A stretch of DNA of 64,000 nucleotides from Parabacteroides distasonis (GCA_021531385.1 JAFBIR010000011.1:1-64000); one strand, 5' to 3'; counted from the first letter of the stretch, positions 1 through 9,289 are shown. The notes: generated by a model not told the origin, from the letters alone. A program made the numbers and translations.

Positions 1-84
1 GTTTTCTGCAATATCCTCATCAATTCTCTGAGGAAAAAGCACTGTCTGGTTGGGATTGTAAGGACGAAAATGTATCTTTGTCAT
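1..84 (-). CDS. IS1182-like transposase, N-terminal fragment cut by window edge
   Basis: Reading leftward from the ATG at 84, 28 codons stay open to the window edge. The peptide begins MTKIHFRPYNPNQ and continues with VLFPQRIDEDIAEN. This 'F-x-x-Y-N/D-x-x-Q ... L-F-P-x-x-(I/L)-D-E-x-I' opening is typical of DDE transposases of the IS1182 type, which cut and rejoin the ends of their own element. The catalytic core lies outside the window, so intactness cannot be judged. A Bacteroidota-type promoter lies directly upstream (102-132). The terminal inverted repeat of the element could not be located, so the boundary with the mannosidase locus is unknown. Family assignment is by recalled similarity only. 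Confidence 0.6.
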   Translation of the reverse strand, partial: MTKIHFRPYNPNQTVLFPQRIDEDIAEN

Positions 85-101
85 AGTAAATTTCTAATGC
101 C

Positions 102-132
102 TAAAGATACGAAATCTTTAGGTAATAACAAA
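102..132 (-). promoter_or_regulatory. Promoter of the transposase, overlapped by a hairpin
   Basis: On the minus strand TTTG (132-129) is followed after 19 nt by TATCTTTA (109-102), close to the Bacteroidota -33 TTTG / -7 TAnnTTTG arrangement. The predicted start point is about 10-15 nt before the ATG at 84. A perfect 9-bp inverted repeat, CCTAAAGAT (100-108) and ATCTTTAGG (114-122) with a 5-nt loop, covers the -7 box. Confidence 0.5.
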
Positions 133-163
133 GCCCCAGCTTGTGAAAGTCGGGGCTTTTTTA
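130..163. terminator. Rho-independent terminator hairpin, possibly bidirectional
   Basis: AAAGCCCC (130-137) pairs with GGGGCTTT (152-159) across a 14-nt loop. On the plus strand the stem is followed by a T run. On the minus strand the tail is weaker (GTTATT). It sits between the mannosidase transcript and the transposase, so it may keep mannosidase read-through out of the insertion sequence. Confidence 0.55.
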
Positions 164-547
164 TATGAATCATTGAAAGAAAGCGGGATAAGAGTCGGTT
201 CTCAAAAGGAGGTCATTTCCCGTTTGAAGGCTTATGACCCCTTCTGGCGGTCAACTCATTTAGTTAAACGCCGCCTGTTTCGAGCGGCTCTGGGCAGCGT
301 TGGAGGAGACATGGGAGTGTTTCACAGAGGGTTATCGGCGCTTCCGCCTCCTGCTCTTCGCCCCGCCCCACTGCGTCGTTTCTTGCAGGCATTGGTGTCG
401 GTATCGTTGGATATCGGGATGCGGAAGGTGAACCTGCGCAGGCTCGACAGCTCTTAGTGGCTCACCTTCCCCCACGGTGCCTTCTTCAACTCCAACCAAT
501 AGACCTTAACCCCGGTCACGAAGGTCATGGTCATTATGGTCACGAAG
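163..547. other. Gap without a supported gene
   Basis: I see no convincing coding sequence here on either strand. A 104-codon frame at 143-457 starts with GTG inside the terminator hairpin and has no recognisable protein pattern. The most structured part is GGAAGGTGA (423-431) pairing with TCACCTTCC (462-470), which encloses the palindrome CCTGCGCAGG (433-442). This may be the folded 3' end of the mannosidase transcript. Remnants of insertion or old coding sequence are possible but not shown. Confidence 0.4.
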
Positions 548-2821
548 CTACTTCATCACGCCAGCAGAGAAGGGAGGCGCCTGCGTGCCCCACTCTTTGT
601 TGGCTTTCGGGCCCATCTCTAACTCCAGGAGTCCACCCTCGGCCAAGTCGCTGTGGTTGAACCAAGGCTGGTTCAAGGTCACGCCGTTGAGCTTGGCACT
701 CTGGATGTACTTGTTCTCGTCGGAGGCGTTGTTGGCACGGATCTCGAAGGTCTTGCCATTGCCCAAGTTCACCTTCACATTGGTAAACATCGGGCTACCA
801 ATGTTATACGTAGGCGAACCCGGTGTCACGGGATAGAAACCCATCTGGCTGAACACCACGAAAGAGGACATGCCACCGCCATCCTCGTCGCCCGGCACAC
901 CCATCAAGTCGTTGCGGAACCATTGCTTCAACAGCGTGCGGATACGCTTCTGCGTCATCCAGGGCTGACCCGCATAATTATAAAGATAGGGCACATGGAG
1001 ACTCGGCTCATTGGCCATAGAGTACATGCCGACGTTGCCTGTATGATCAGGCAAGAAGCTGTAGAACTGCCACTTGGACATGCCTAACGGGGTGTTGAAC
1101 ATCGAGTCGAGCGCCGCCGTAAAGTTGGCGTTGCCACCCATCAAGTGGATCACGTCCGCAATGTTGTGCTGCACGTCCCAACGATAGACGTAGCCGTTGT
1201 TCTCGTCGTAGTAATCCCGTGCGCCCAGACCGCCGTCATAGCGATAATCGAGCGGATAGATGAACTGCCCCTCCTTATCCTTCGGATGGAAGAAACGGGT
1301 GTCGGGGTTATAGACGTTGCGATAGTTATAGGCGCAACGGAGGTAGTAAGCCGCCTCGTCGCTCTTGCCCAACTCCTGAGCGATCTGCGAGAGGCACCAC
1401 TGGTCGTAAGCTGTTCCCAGCGTGACCGCGATCGGCTGGCGTTTCTCCCAGATAGAGACATTGGGCACCGTCTCCTTCTCGCCCGGACGCAAAGCAGGAA
1501 TGTAGCCATGCTCCTTGTAGAAAACATCGAGCCATCCAGCCGGCGCGGCCGACCAAGGAATCAAGGTCTTCTCCTCCATACCCTTCTTGCAAGCCTCATA
1601 CGCCTTCTCCAACTCGAAGCCACGCGCGCCCTTGCGGTACGCATCAATCACGGTGGCTACAGCGTGGTTAGAGTTCATGCGGCGGGTGTCTCCCGTCACC
1701 TCGGGGAAGGTTGGCATCCAGTTGTTGCCCATCTGCTCAGCCATCAAGAGGAAGGAGTGAATGATGTCGTTCTCACGCTGGTTGTCCACCAAGAGGCGCA
1801 ACGGGTGAGCCGCCCGGTAGGTGTCCCAGATCCAATCGTCGGTGTAGAAGGGACGTCCGCCATCCTCATGCACCTGTCCGTCGAAGGCACTGTAATAGTG
1901 TCCATCCTCGCTCAGGCAGATCGGGCGCTCGTAGCAACGATAGAAGGAGGTGTAGAAAACCGTCTTCTCATCCTCCGTGCCGCCCTGCACCTGAATCTTG
2001 CCCAGCGCCTCGTTCCAAGCACTGCGTCCGCTCTTCGCCACGACATCCACGTCATAAGCCGCGATCTCACGCTCCAGGTTCTTCTTCGCCTGCTCCGCAC
2101 TGATCAACGAAACGCCATAGCGCACGCCCACCTGCTTCACGCCGTCGCCATACGCCAAGGCAATCGCCACGTTCTTACCCTCGACTGCGCTTTTCCCGGT
2201 CTCTGCGCCCTCGGCTGTCACCGCCAAGGTTTTCACCGGCTGCTGATCGGTCTCGGCATAGAGGTAAATCTTCGTCTTCCGGTCGATGAACTGGAAGCCG
2301 CTTACGGCATTGCCCTCGGCCTTCAACTCACCGTTACGGGTGTTGAAGATCAGGAAGGTAGGTGCCTGCTTCGCAAATTGCAACGCATAGACGGCACTCT
2401 GATGCGAAGGGGCGTAATCAACATCAATCTCCGCATTGTCCAAATAGACTTGATAACGATAGGGGCGCAACTGCTCCTGATCGTAGCTGAACTGCACCAC
2501 CGGTTCCAAGCCAGCCTCATCACCCTGATAGGGAGAGAGGTTGAAAGCGGAACGCTCACGGTGGTTAGTCACAATAATCGGCAAACCGCTCAAACGATCG
2601 CCCGTAAAGTCGGCACGCTCCGGATAGACACGCAACAGACTGTTCGGCAGCTGCACGGTCGGGAAGGTAGGCACCAACAGGTGACTGATGTTACCCATGT
2701 AGGGGTTCACATAGTCCACCGGCTCCTTGGCAGACTCCCCTGCTCCGGAACCTCCCGCACAGGAGGTCCAGCCGAAGAGAACGGCCAAAAGCACCAACAA
2801 AGATGAATAAATTGACTTCAT
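548..2821 (-). CDS. GH92 alpha-mannosidase, lipoprotein (paralogue 1)
   Basis: Calcium-dependent exo-acting alpha-mannosidase of family GH92, which trims mannose from glycans at the surface or in the periplasm. I chose the ATG at 2821 (MKSIYSS) because the hydrophobic stretch and lipobox FGWTSC follow it directly; an upstream frame extension to 2851 would place residues before the signal. That gives 757 residues, normal for the family. Family landmarks are DPY/NPYMG-like residues near the N-terminus, the presumed general-acid Glu at about residue 540 (DENNGYVYRW) and the GDEDGG active-site loop at 644-649. The usual HGNEPSHH motif reads MANEPSLH here, so the +1 subsite may differ from the neighbours. 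It is the last gene of the SusC-SusD-GH92 locus, 86 nt after the previous mannosidase. Confidence 0.95.
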   Translation of the reverse strand: MKSIYSSLLVLLAVLFGWTSCAGGSGAGESAKEPVDYVNPYMGNISHLLVPTFPTVQLPNSLLRVYPERADFTGDRLSGLPIIVTNHRERSAFNLSPYQGDEAGLEPVVQFSYDQEQLRPYRYQVYLDNAEIDVDYAPSHQSAVYALQFAKQAPTFLIFNTRNGELKAEGNAVSGFQFIDRKTKIYLYAETDQQPVKTLAVTAEGAETGKSAVEGKNVAIALAYGDGVKQVGVRYGVSLISAEQAKKNLEREIAAYDVDVVAKSGRSAWNEALGKIQVQGGTEDEKTVFYTSFYRCYERPICLSEDGHYYSAFDGQVHEDGGRPFYTDDWIWDTYRAAHPLRLLVDNQRENDIIHSFLLMAEQMGNNWMPTFPEVTGDTRRMNSNHAVATVIDAYRKGARGFELEKAYEACKKGMEEKTLIPWSAAPAGWLDVFYKEHGYIPALRPGEKETVPNVSIWEKRQPIAVTLGTAYDQWCLSQIAQELGKSDEAAYYLRCAYNYRNVYNPDTRFFHPKDKEGQFIYPLDYRYDGGLGARDYYDENNGYVYRWDVQHNIADVIHLMGGNANFTAALDSMFNTPLGMSKWQFYSFLPDHTGNVGMYSMANEPSLHVPYLYNYAGQPWMTQKRIRTLLKQWFRNDLMGVPGDEDGGGMSSFVVFSQMGFYPVTPGSPTYNIGSPMFTNVKVNLGNGKTFEIRANNASDENKYIQSAKLNGVTLNQPWFNHSDLAEGGLLELEMGPKANKEWGTQAPPFSAGVMK

Positions 2822-2880
2822 ATAACAAATAAGGATAAAATGAATCACCATGGAATCCAGAATCAGGAAGGCTTTCCTTT

Positions 2881-2910
2881 CCTAATTCCGGACTCCTAAT
2901 TCCTAATTTA
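2881..2910. repeat. Three short direct repeats between two mannosidase genes
   Basis: CCTAATTCC occurs at 2881-2889 and 2895-2903, and a variant CCTAATTTA at 2902-2910 whose last three bases are the stop codon of the upstream mannosidase. The 86-nt spacer otherwise shows no clear promoter or terminator. Confidence 0.5.
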
Positions 2911-5184
2911 CTCGGCTGTCTTCGGACGGCTCTCAGGAGCTGCGCCAAACGCTTTGTTGGGCGTGTTGCCCATAACGAAAGTCAGCGTGCCTCCCTTCAT
3001 GATGTCCTCATACAAGATATAAGACTTGTCGTAAGGCTGACCGTTGAGCGTAGCGGATTGAATATAGATATTCTCCTTGCTATTGCCTTCGGCAACGACC
3101 TCGAACGTCTTACCATTCTCCAAGCGCACCGTTGCCTTCGGGAAGAGCGGGCTACCAAAGACGAACACACCGTTAGAGGGGTTCACCTGATAGAAGCCCA
3201 ACGCCGACATGATGTGCCAAGCGGACATCTGGCCACAGTCTTCGTTACCAATCACACCCTCCGGCTGGTCGGTGTAGAACACATCCTGGATGTAGCGTAC
3301 CTTCTCGGCCGTCTTCCACTGCTCACCGGCATAGGGATAGAGGTAAGCCACGTGGTGGCTCGGCTCGTTACCATGTGCATACTGACCGATCAAACCACTG
3401 ATGTCGGCAGAGGCACCCTCACCCATATCACCCTCTACGATGAAGAGTGAATCGAGCTTCGTAATGAAATTAGCGTCACCCCCCATCAAAGCGATCAAGC
3501 CCTCCGGATGCTGCGGCACGAAGAAAGTATATTGCCAACCGGTTCCCTCGGTGAAGTCACCTGTGCCATGCACGGAACGGAAGGGGCTATACGGCGTACG
3601 CCAGCCTCCGTCGTCCATGCGCGGACGCATATAGTTCAATGACTTATCGAAATATTGCTCGTAATATTTGCCTCGTTTCAAGAAGGTCTCATAATCCGCC
3701 TGCTTACCCATCTTCTTCGCTACTTGCGCGATGCCCCAGTCATCTGCGGCATACTCCAAGGCGATGGAGGTAGATTCGTGGATCTTGTCAGCCGGAATGT
3801 AACCCCGCTCCATGACGTAGGTCACGCCCTTCTGCTTGTCGTAGGTAGCTGAAGAGACCATATTGTTATAGGCGCGCTCTGCGTCAAAGCCTTGGATGCC
3901 TTTCAGGTAAGCATCGGCAATGACAGGCACGGCACTGTAACCCGGCATACACTCCGTCTCGCCACCCACCAACGGCCAGATCGGCAATTTGCCCTGCTGA
4001 TCGAAGATGCTCAGGTAGGAGTTCACCATATCGCCCACCAATTTCGGCTTCAAGATCGTGAGGAGCGGATTCAAGGTGCGATAAGTATCCCAAAGCGAGA
4101 AGGTGGAATAGTTCTTCCAGCTGTTGCCGCTATAAATCTTGTCGTCATGACCACGGAACTCTCCGTTCACGTCACAATAGAGCGTCGGAGCGATGAAGGC
4201 ATGATACATAGAGGTATAGAAGATCTTCTTCGCCCGTGCGTCTGGCGTATCGACCGCAATGCTCGAAAGCTGCTCGTTCCATTTCTTGACGGCCTCGTTG
4301 CGCACAGCGTCGAAATCCCAATGCGCCAACTCCGTCTCCATGTTCGCCAAGGCATTCGCGCAACTCACAGAAGAGATAGCGATCTTCACCAACGCCTGCT
4401 CAGCCTCACCCTTGAAAGTAACCACACCCTTCACGGCCTTGCCAGTCAACTCATCGTTGCCAGCTGCCTCGTCGTCGTTGAACACCGCTAATGACTCGAT
4501 TGGCCGGTCGCACTTCAACACGAAGAACACCTTGTGCGTAGGGCTCCAACCGTGCGAGAAGCGATAACCCTCGATGGTGAAATCGTCCACCTTTTTCAAG
4601 TAGGTGTCGAATGCCCGGTCGCCGTTACCCTCTTTCAAGTTGATCAAGAGGCGATGTGCACCTGCCGGATAGCTGATGCGATGCAAGCCGACACGCTCCG
4701 TAGCGGTCATCTCGGCCTTCACGCCATTGTCCATCAACAGGGAGTAGTAGCCCGGAGCCACCTGCTCATTGGCATGTTTGTAGTAGGAAGAGGCCGTGCC
4801 CTCGATATTATCCTGCTCACCACGTGCCGTGCGCACGTCGCCCGTATAAGGCATCAACAGCACGTCGCCTAAGTCGGCACAACCCGTACCGCTCAAGTGC
4901 GTATGGCTGAAACCGATGATCACACTGTCGCTATAATGGTAGCCAGAACACCAATCCCAACCCTTGTGAATGTTTTGCGGACCTACCTGGATCGCACCGA
5001 AAGGCACGTTCGCACCCACGAATACATGGCCATGCTCACCCGATCCGATGTAGGGATCGACAAATTGGGTATAATCGGCATCAGCTACCGAAGTGGCTTG
5101 CTGCGGTGTCGTTCCACAGGAAGCCACCCATGCTGCCAAGCTGATTGCCAAGCCCGGCAGCAGGATTTGCTTCTTGATATTCAT
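2908..5184 (-). CDS. GH92 alpha-mannosidase, lipoprotein (paralogue 2)
   Basis: Second GH92 exo-alpha-mannosidase, 758 residues. The N-terminus MNIKKQ plus a hydrophobic run ending in WVASC is a lipoprotein signal, so the mature enzyme should be anchored to a membrane facing the periplasm or cell surface. It carries the canonical motifs: VDPYIGSGEHGH near residue 45, FTEGTGWQY with the presumed acid Glu at about 546, HGNEPSHH from about 604, and GNEDCG at 646-651 where many relatives have GDED. Only 2 nt separate it from the preceding mannosidase gene, so the two are surely co-transcribed and probably translationally coupled. Linkage specificity cannot be fixed by reading; the intact HGNEPSHH makes it the most typical of the three. 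Confidence 0.95.
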   Translation of the reverse strand: MNIKKQILLPGLAISLAAWVASCGTTPQQATSVADADYTQFVDPYIGSGEHGHVFVGANVPFGAIQVGPQNIHKGWDWCSGYHYSDSVIIGFSHTHLSGTGCADLGDVLLMPYTGDVRTARGEQDNIEGTASSYYKHANEQVAPGYYSLLMDNGVKAEMTATERVGLHRISYPAGAHRLLINLKEGNGDRAFDTYLKKVDDFTIEGYRFSHGWSPTHKVFFVLKCDRPIESLAVFNDDEAAGNDELTGKAVKGVVTFKGEAEQALVKIAISSVSCANALANMETELAHWDFDAVRNEAVKKWNEQLSSIAVDTPDARAKKIFYTSMYHAFIAPTLYCDVNGEFRGHDDKIYSGNSWKNYSTFSLWDTYRTLNPLLTILKPKLVGDMVNSYLSIFDQQGKLPIWPLVGGETECMPGYSAVPVIADAYLKGIQGFDAERAYNNMVSSATYDKQKGVTYVMERGYIPADKIHESTSIALEYAADDWGIAQVAKKMGKQADYETFLKRGKYYEQYFDKSLNYMRPRMDDGGWRTPYSPFRSVHGTGDFTEGTGWQYTFFVPQHPEGLIALMGGDANFITKLDSLFIVEGDMGEGASADISGLIGQYAHGNEPSHHVAYLYPYAGEQWKTAEKVRYIQDVFYTDQPEGVIGNEDCGQMSAWHIMSALGFYQVNPSNGVFVFGSPLFPKATVRLENGKTFEVVAEGNSKENIYIQSATLNGQPYDKSYILYEDIMKGGTLTFVMGNTPNKAFGAAPESRPKTAE

Positions 5185-5186
5185 GC

Positions 5187-7547
5187 TTATTTCTTTCCCT
5201 TCTTTTTATTTGGTTTTGCGCTGATGGGTTGCAACTTGCTGATGCCCTCCTCGTTCACGGAGAAAGAGTAAGGCAGGTCAGCCGCCTGCGTACCTCGTTG
5301 CATATTCGGCTTGTCGCCCATCTCAATCTCGATCTTACCACCCTTGAAGAGGTCGTTGTGCTCGTAGTAGTTCTTCGTGTAGTTCTGACCATTGAACTTC
5401 AACGACTGGATGTAACGGTTGGCGTCGCTGTTCTTCGGAGCCTCGATCACGAGGTTGTTGCCATTCTCGAAGTGGATGGTTGCCTTCTTGAAGAGCGGAG
5501 CACCCAAAGCGTACTGTGTCGTACCCGGAGCGACCGGATAGAAGCCCAACGCCGTGAAGACATACCAAGCAGAAGTCTGACCATTATCCTCGTCACCGCA
5601 ATAACCGTCCGCATCCGGCGTGTACATACGATTCATTACCTCACGCAACCAATACTGTGCCTTCCAAGGCTCACCGGCCCAGTCGTAGAGATAAATCATG
5701 TGCTGGATCGGCTGGTTACCGTGGGCGTAGTTACCCATGTTCATCACCGTCATCTCACGAATCTCGTGAATTACCTGGCCATAGTAGCTATCGTCGAACA
5801 AAGGCGGAACGGAAAAGACAGAATCCAACATCTGCACAAACGTAGCCTTGCCGCCCATCAAGTCGATCAAGCCCTGCGGATCGTGGAAGACACTCCATGA
5901 GTAGTGCCAGCTGTTGCCCTCGGTGAAGGCATCACCCCATTTCAACGGAGAGAAGGGAGCCATGAACTCACCATTCTCCAGACGGCCACGCATCAAGTTG
6001 GTCTCCTTGTCGAAGAGGTTGCGATAGTTCAACGCACGGCGTGCGAAGAGCTCCTGCTCCTTCTTCGGGCGATTCAACGCCTTCGCCAACTTCCAAATAC
6101 ACCAGTCGTTGTAGGCATACTCCAACGTACGAGCAGCGTTCTCGTTGATCTTCACGTCGTAAGGTACATAACCCAACGTGTTGTAATACTCGTGTCCACG
6201 ACGGCCCGTTGAGGAAACGGTCGGGTGCACATGCTCCGTACCATGAATCAAGCCCTCATAGAGTGTCTGCAGATCCTCAACCTTCACACCTTTCATATAG
6301 GCATCCACCAAGATAGAGGCAGAGTTGTTGCCGACCATACAACCACGATGACCGGGGCTCGCCCACTCGGGGAAGAAACCACTCTCCTTGTAAGTGTTGA
6401 TCAAGCCCTCCTGCATCTCCTTATTAATAGAGGGGAACATCAGGTTCAAGAAGGGGAAAAGACAACGGAACGTATCCCAGAAACCACTATCCGTGTACAT
6501 GTAACCCGGACGCACCTCGCCGTTGTAGGGGCTGTAATGCACTACTTGACCGTTTGCGTCGATCTCGTAGAACTTACGCGGGAAGAGCAACGAGCGGTAC
6601 ATACAAGAATAGAAGGTACGGTATTGATCCAAATCGCCACCCTCTACCTCAATCTTCCCAAGCAGCTCGTTCCAGCTCTGCTTACCCTTCTCCACCAACG
6701 TGTCGAATGAGTCATTGCCCAACTCCTTCAAGTTGATTGCGGCTTGGTCGTAGCTGATGAAAGAAGAGGCCACCTTCGCATGAACAATCTCGCCCTTCTT
6801 CGTCTGGAAACCGATGACAGCGCCGACGTGATCCGCCTGCTGCTCCTTTGCGCCCTCCTTCAAAGCCTTATCGGCGAAGGTAGCGGTATAGGTGAACGGC
6901 TTGTCGAACTCGATCACGAAATAGTTCTTGAAATTCTCGGGTACACCGCCACTGTTCTTCGTGGAATAGCCGATAATCTTACGCTCTTCCGGCAACACCT
7001 TCACGTAAGAGCCCTTATCCAAAGCGTCGATCACGACGTAGGAATGCTCGTGCTCGGGAAAGGTAAAACGGAACATTGCCGCACGCTCGGTCGGTGTCAA
7101 CTCCGTCACGATGTCATGCTCGGCGAGATATACCTTATAATAATAAGCCTTAGCGACCTCTCCCTTGTGAGAGAACCAGCTGGCACGCTTGTCTTGATCA
7201 AACTCCGGCGTGCCTACGATCGGCATGATCGCAAACTGTCCGTAGTCGTTGATCCAAGGGCTCGGCTGGTGAGTCTGCTTGAATCCACGAATCTTATTCG
7301 CCGTATAAACATACTGCCAACCGTCACCCATCTTACCGGTTTGCGGGGTCCAGAAGTTCATGCCCCAGGGACGTGCGATAGCCGGATAGGTGTTACCGGT
7401 GGATAACTCAAAGGTAGATTGCGTACCCATCAACGGATTCACGTACTCTACCGGGTCGAAAGCCTCGCGCTCAGCAGCCTCCGCAGGTTGGCCAACCCAC
7501 GACAGCACAGCCGCTAACGCTAACGCCAAAAAACTCTTTTTCTTCAT
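5187..7547 (-). CDS. GH92 alpha-mannosidase, exported (paralogue 3)
   Basis: Third GH92 enzyme, 786 residues, first of the three in transcription order. Its N-terminus (MKKKSFLALALAAVLSW, then AEA before the mature chain) is a type I signal without a lipobox cysteine, unlike its two neighbours, so it is probably soluble in the periplasm. FTEGNSWHY keeps the presumed acid Glu (about 543) and GDEDNG (651-656) keeps the base loop. The motif read as NEPSHH in typical members is NQPIQH here (from about 611), a Glu-to-Gln change in a conserved glycan-contact segment. The C-terminus is a lysine-rich tail (KPNKKKGKK). It has its own promoter (7595-7602) behind a terminator that closes the SusD gene. 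Family call is firm; activity and linkage are open. Confidence 0.95.
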   Translation of the reverse strand: MKKKSFLALALAAVLSWVGQPAEAAEREAFDPVEYVNPLMGTQSTFELSTGNTYPAIARPWGMNFWTPQTGKMGDGWQYVYTANKIRGFKQTHQPSPWINDYGQFAIMPIVGTPEFDQDKRASWFSHKGEVAKAYYYKVYLAEHDIVTELTPTERAAMFRFTFPEHEHSYVVIDALDKGSYVKVLPEERKIIGYSTKNSGGVPENFKNYFVIEFDKPFTYTATFADKALKEGAKEQQADHVGAVIGFQTKKGEIVHAKVASSFISYDQAAINLKELGNDSFDTLVEKGKQSWNELLGKIEVEGGDLDQYRTFYSCMYRSLLFPRKFYEIDANGQVVHYSPYNGEVRPGYMYTDSGFWDTFRCLFPFLNLMFPSINKEMQEGLINTYKESGFFPEWASPGHRGCMVGNNSASILVDAYMKGVKVEDLQTLYEGLIHGTEHVHPTVSSTGRRGHEYYNTLGYVPYDVKINENAARTLEYAYNDWCIWKLAKALNRPKKEQELFARRALNYRNLFDKETNLMRGRLENGEFMAPFSPLKWGDAFTEGNSWHYSWSVFHDPQGLIDLMGGKATFVQMLDSVFSVPPLFDDSYYGQVIHEIREMTVMNMGNYAHGNQPIQHMIYLYDWAGEPWKAQYWLREVMNRMYTPDADGYCGDEDNGQTSAWYVFTALGFYPVAPGTTQYALGAPLFKKATIHFENGNNLVIEAPKNSDANRYIQSLKFNGQNYTKNYYEHNDLFKGGKIEIEMGDKPNMQRGTQAADLPYSFSVNEEGISKLQPISAKPNKKKGKK

Positions 7548-7594
7548 GATATAAATATTTTTAATCGATTAATAAATATCCTTCTCCATAGCGA

Positions 7595-7602
7595 CAAAGA
7601 TA
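7595..7602 (-). promoter_or_regulatory. -7 promoter element ahead of the three mannosidase genes
   Basis: TATCTTTG fits TAnnTTTG on the minus strand, about 50 nt before the ATG at 7547. No clean -33 TTTG is visible. Its position after the terminator at 7622-7655 suggests the mannosidases can be transcribed independently of susCD. Confidence 0.55.
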
Positions 7603-7621
7603 ATGATTCTACAGAGAATAA

Positions 7622-7655
7622 AAAAGGGAAGAATGAATACACACCCTTCCCTTTT
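7622..7655 (-). terminator. Terminator after the first susD
   Basis: AAAAGGGAAG (7622-7631) and CTTCCCTTTT (7646-7655) form a perfect 10-bp stem with a 14-nt loop, followed on the minus strand by a T-rich tail. It lies 26 nt after the SusD stop codon and may attenuate rather than abolish read-through into the mannosidases. Confidence 0.75.
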
Positions 7656-7681
7656 GATTATAATTTAGTTAAGGCAACTGA

Positions 7682-9256
7682 TTAGTTCAGTTGATAACCA
7701 TCGTTTTGTGTCAAGCTCGGATTGCGCTGCATCTCGTTCAAAGAGATCGGCCACAACAGGTCAGACTGCTTGAAAGTAGCGCCAGAAGCGTTCTGTGCAC
7801 CAACCAAGTCCACATACTGAACCTGACCCTTCACCGTCTTAGAGATAACCGGGAACTTCTTCGTACGCAAGCAATCATCCCAAATCTTGAACTCGAACGG
7901 GAACTCACGCAGACGCTCGTTCCAGCACTCCTCAATGAAAGCCTCTTTACCTAACTTCTGCAAGTCAGCTGCGATATCAGAAGCGCTCTTGCCCTCCATG
8001 TTCGCACGAGCCTTTACCTGTGCCAAGTAGCCAGCAGCCTCAGCGGTTACACCCTGTGACTGAGCGATAGCCTCAGCACCATCGAGCAAAGCCTCCGCAT
8101 AGCGGAAGAAGTCGCGATCCTTCGTTGAACGACCAGAGTTCAACAAAGCGTCCTCGTCATAGAAGAACCAGCAACCGCAAGCGTCAGCCGAAGCTGTCCA
8201 AGTCTTGCCATTGTCGGGGTTCGTATAGTTCCAGTGATAGAACTGATTCGGCTGAACACGCAAGTCATTCGCCTCATACACGTTCAAGAACTGATTGATC
8301 GGGCCATAAACACGCTCAAAGATAGAGTAAGTACCGAATACAGATACAGCAGAAGAGCTGAATGCATAAGTCGGCCACCAGCCACCGCTGCTGATAGAAG
8401 CGTTATACTCGTAAGAATAAATAGACTCATCCAAACCATCCGTCGTACGGATCTTGTTGTAGGCAGAGCCCAAAGCCAAGTCGTCGTTGGTTGCCAAAGC
8501 GTGCGGAGACTCGATCACGATCTTTGCGTAAGTAGCGGCATCCGCATACTTATTCTCCTGCATATAGACAGCTGTCAACAACATAGCAGCAGCATACTTG
8601 GTCACACGGTTACCGTTGCTGTAGAACTTCTCAGCCGGCAAGCTGTTCACTGCATCCTTCAAGTCAGATTCGATCAAGCCATACACTGTCTCAACAGCTG
8701 TACGCTCCAAATAGAGGTTCTCCATGCTCTCATACGGCTCAGTGGGCATCGGAACCGCACCGAAGGTCTTCACCAATGTGAAGTAGTTGAACGCACGGAA
8801 GAACTTAGCCTCACCGATCAAACGAGAAGAGACAGAGCCATCCATGGCGATCTCCGGAATATGTTTGATCGCACCATTCGCCACGTTGATTGCCTTGTAG
8901 CAGCCATCCCAAACACCGTCCATCGTACCGGAAACGGTCATAGTGTTCTGCTGACGCGTCAACTCGCGAGAATACTTACAGGTCAACTCCTGACCCTCAT
9001 AGCTATTCGTAAAATAACCGGTCAACTGACCCGTGATAGAGGCGAACGGACCAACGTATGCACTACCCGCACCCGTTGTCACACTCGGTGCACCCGTACG
9101 ATACAGGTAGTTCACATTAGCCTCAGCCTGTGCCTGTGTCTGATAGTAATCTGGTGCAGTCAATGAAGACTTAGACTCCTCCGTCAAGAAATCGTTACAG
9201 GAGCTGAAGCCAACCAACATCGCGCACGCAGTTGCGATTGTCAATATATTTTTCAT
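7682..9256 (-). CDS. SusD/RagB glycan-binding lipoprotein
   Basis: Surface lipoprotein that forms the lid on a SusC-type channel and captures glycan for import. The 524-residue chain starts MKNILTIATACAML with lipobox FSSC followed by NDFL, the usual SusD mature N-terminus. Features of the family are the early TPR-like helices (NVNYLYRTG, then AKFFRAFNYFTLVKTFGAVPMP near residues 150-175) and a C-terminal region ending with the WPIS-x-NEM-x-RNPSLTQN pattern close to the last residue. It lies 33 nt downstream of its SusC partner, and the transcript ends in a strong hairpin. With three GH92 enzymes downstream, the likely ligand is an alpha-mannose-rich glycan such as yeast mannan or high-mannose N-glycan; this is inference from context. 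Confidence 0.95.
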   Translation of the reverse strand: MKNILTIATACAMLVGFSSCNDFLTEESKSSLTAPDYYQTQAQAEANVNYLYRTGAPSVTTGAGSAYVGPFASITGQLTGYFTNSYEGQELTCKYSRELTRQQNTMTVSGTMDGVWDGCYKAINVANGAIKHIPEIAMDGSVSSRLIGEAKFFRAFNYFTLVKTFGAVPMPTEPYESMENLYLERTAVETVYGLIESDLKDAVNSLPAEKFYSNGNRVTKYAAAMLLTAVYMQENKYADAATYAKIVIESPHALATNDDLALGSAYNKIRTTDGLDESIYSYEYNASISSGGWWPTYAFSSSAVSVFGTYSIFERVYGPINQFLNVYEANDLRVQPNQFYHWNYTNPDNGKTWTASADACGCWFFYDEDALLNSGRSTKDRDFFRYAEALLDGAEAIAQSQGVTAEAAGYLAQVKARANMEGKSASDIAADLQKLGKEAFIEECWNERLREFPFEFKIWDDCLRTKKFPVISKTVKGQVQYVDLVGAQNASGATFKQSDLLWPISLNEMQRNPSLTQNDGYQLN

Positions 9257-9289
9257 CGTGAAATTTCCTTATAACTTTGAATTGATTAA

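Noticed and set aside
143-457. 104-codon plus-strand frame at the left end
   Set aside because: Starts with GTG inside a terminator hairpin, shows no domain or signal pattern and is followed by unrelated sequence.
1145-2806. 553-codon plus-strand frame opposite the first GH92 gene
   Set aside because: Antisense shadow of a clear mannosidase; its length is a by-product of codon bias.
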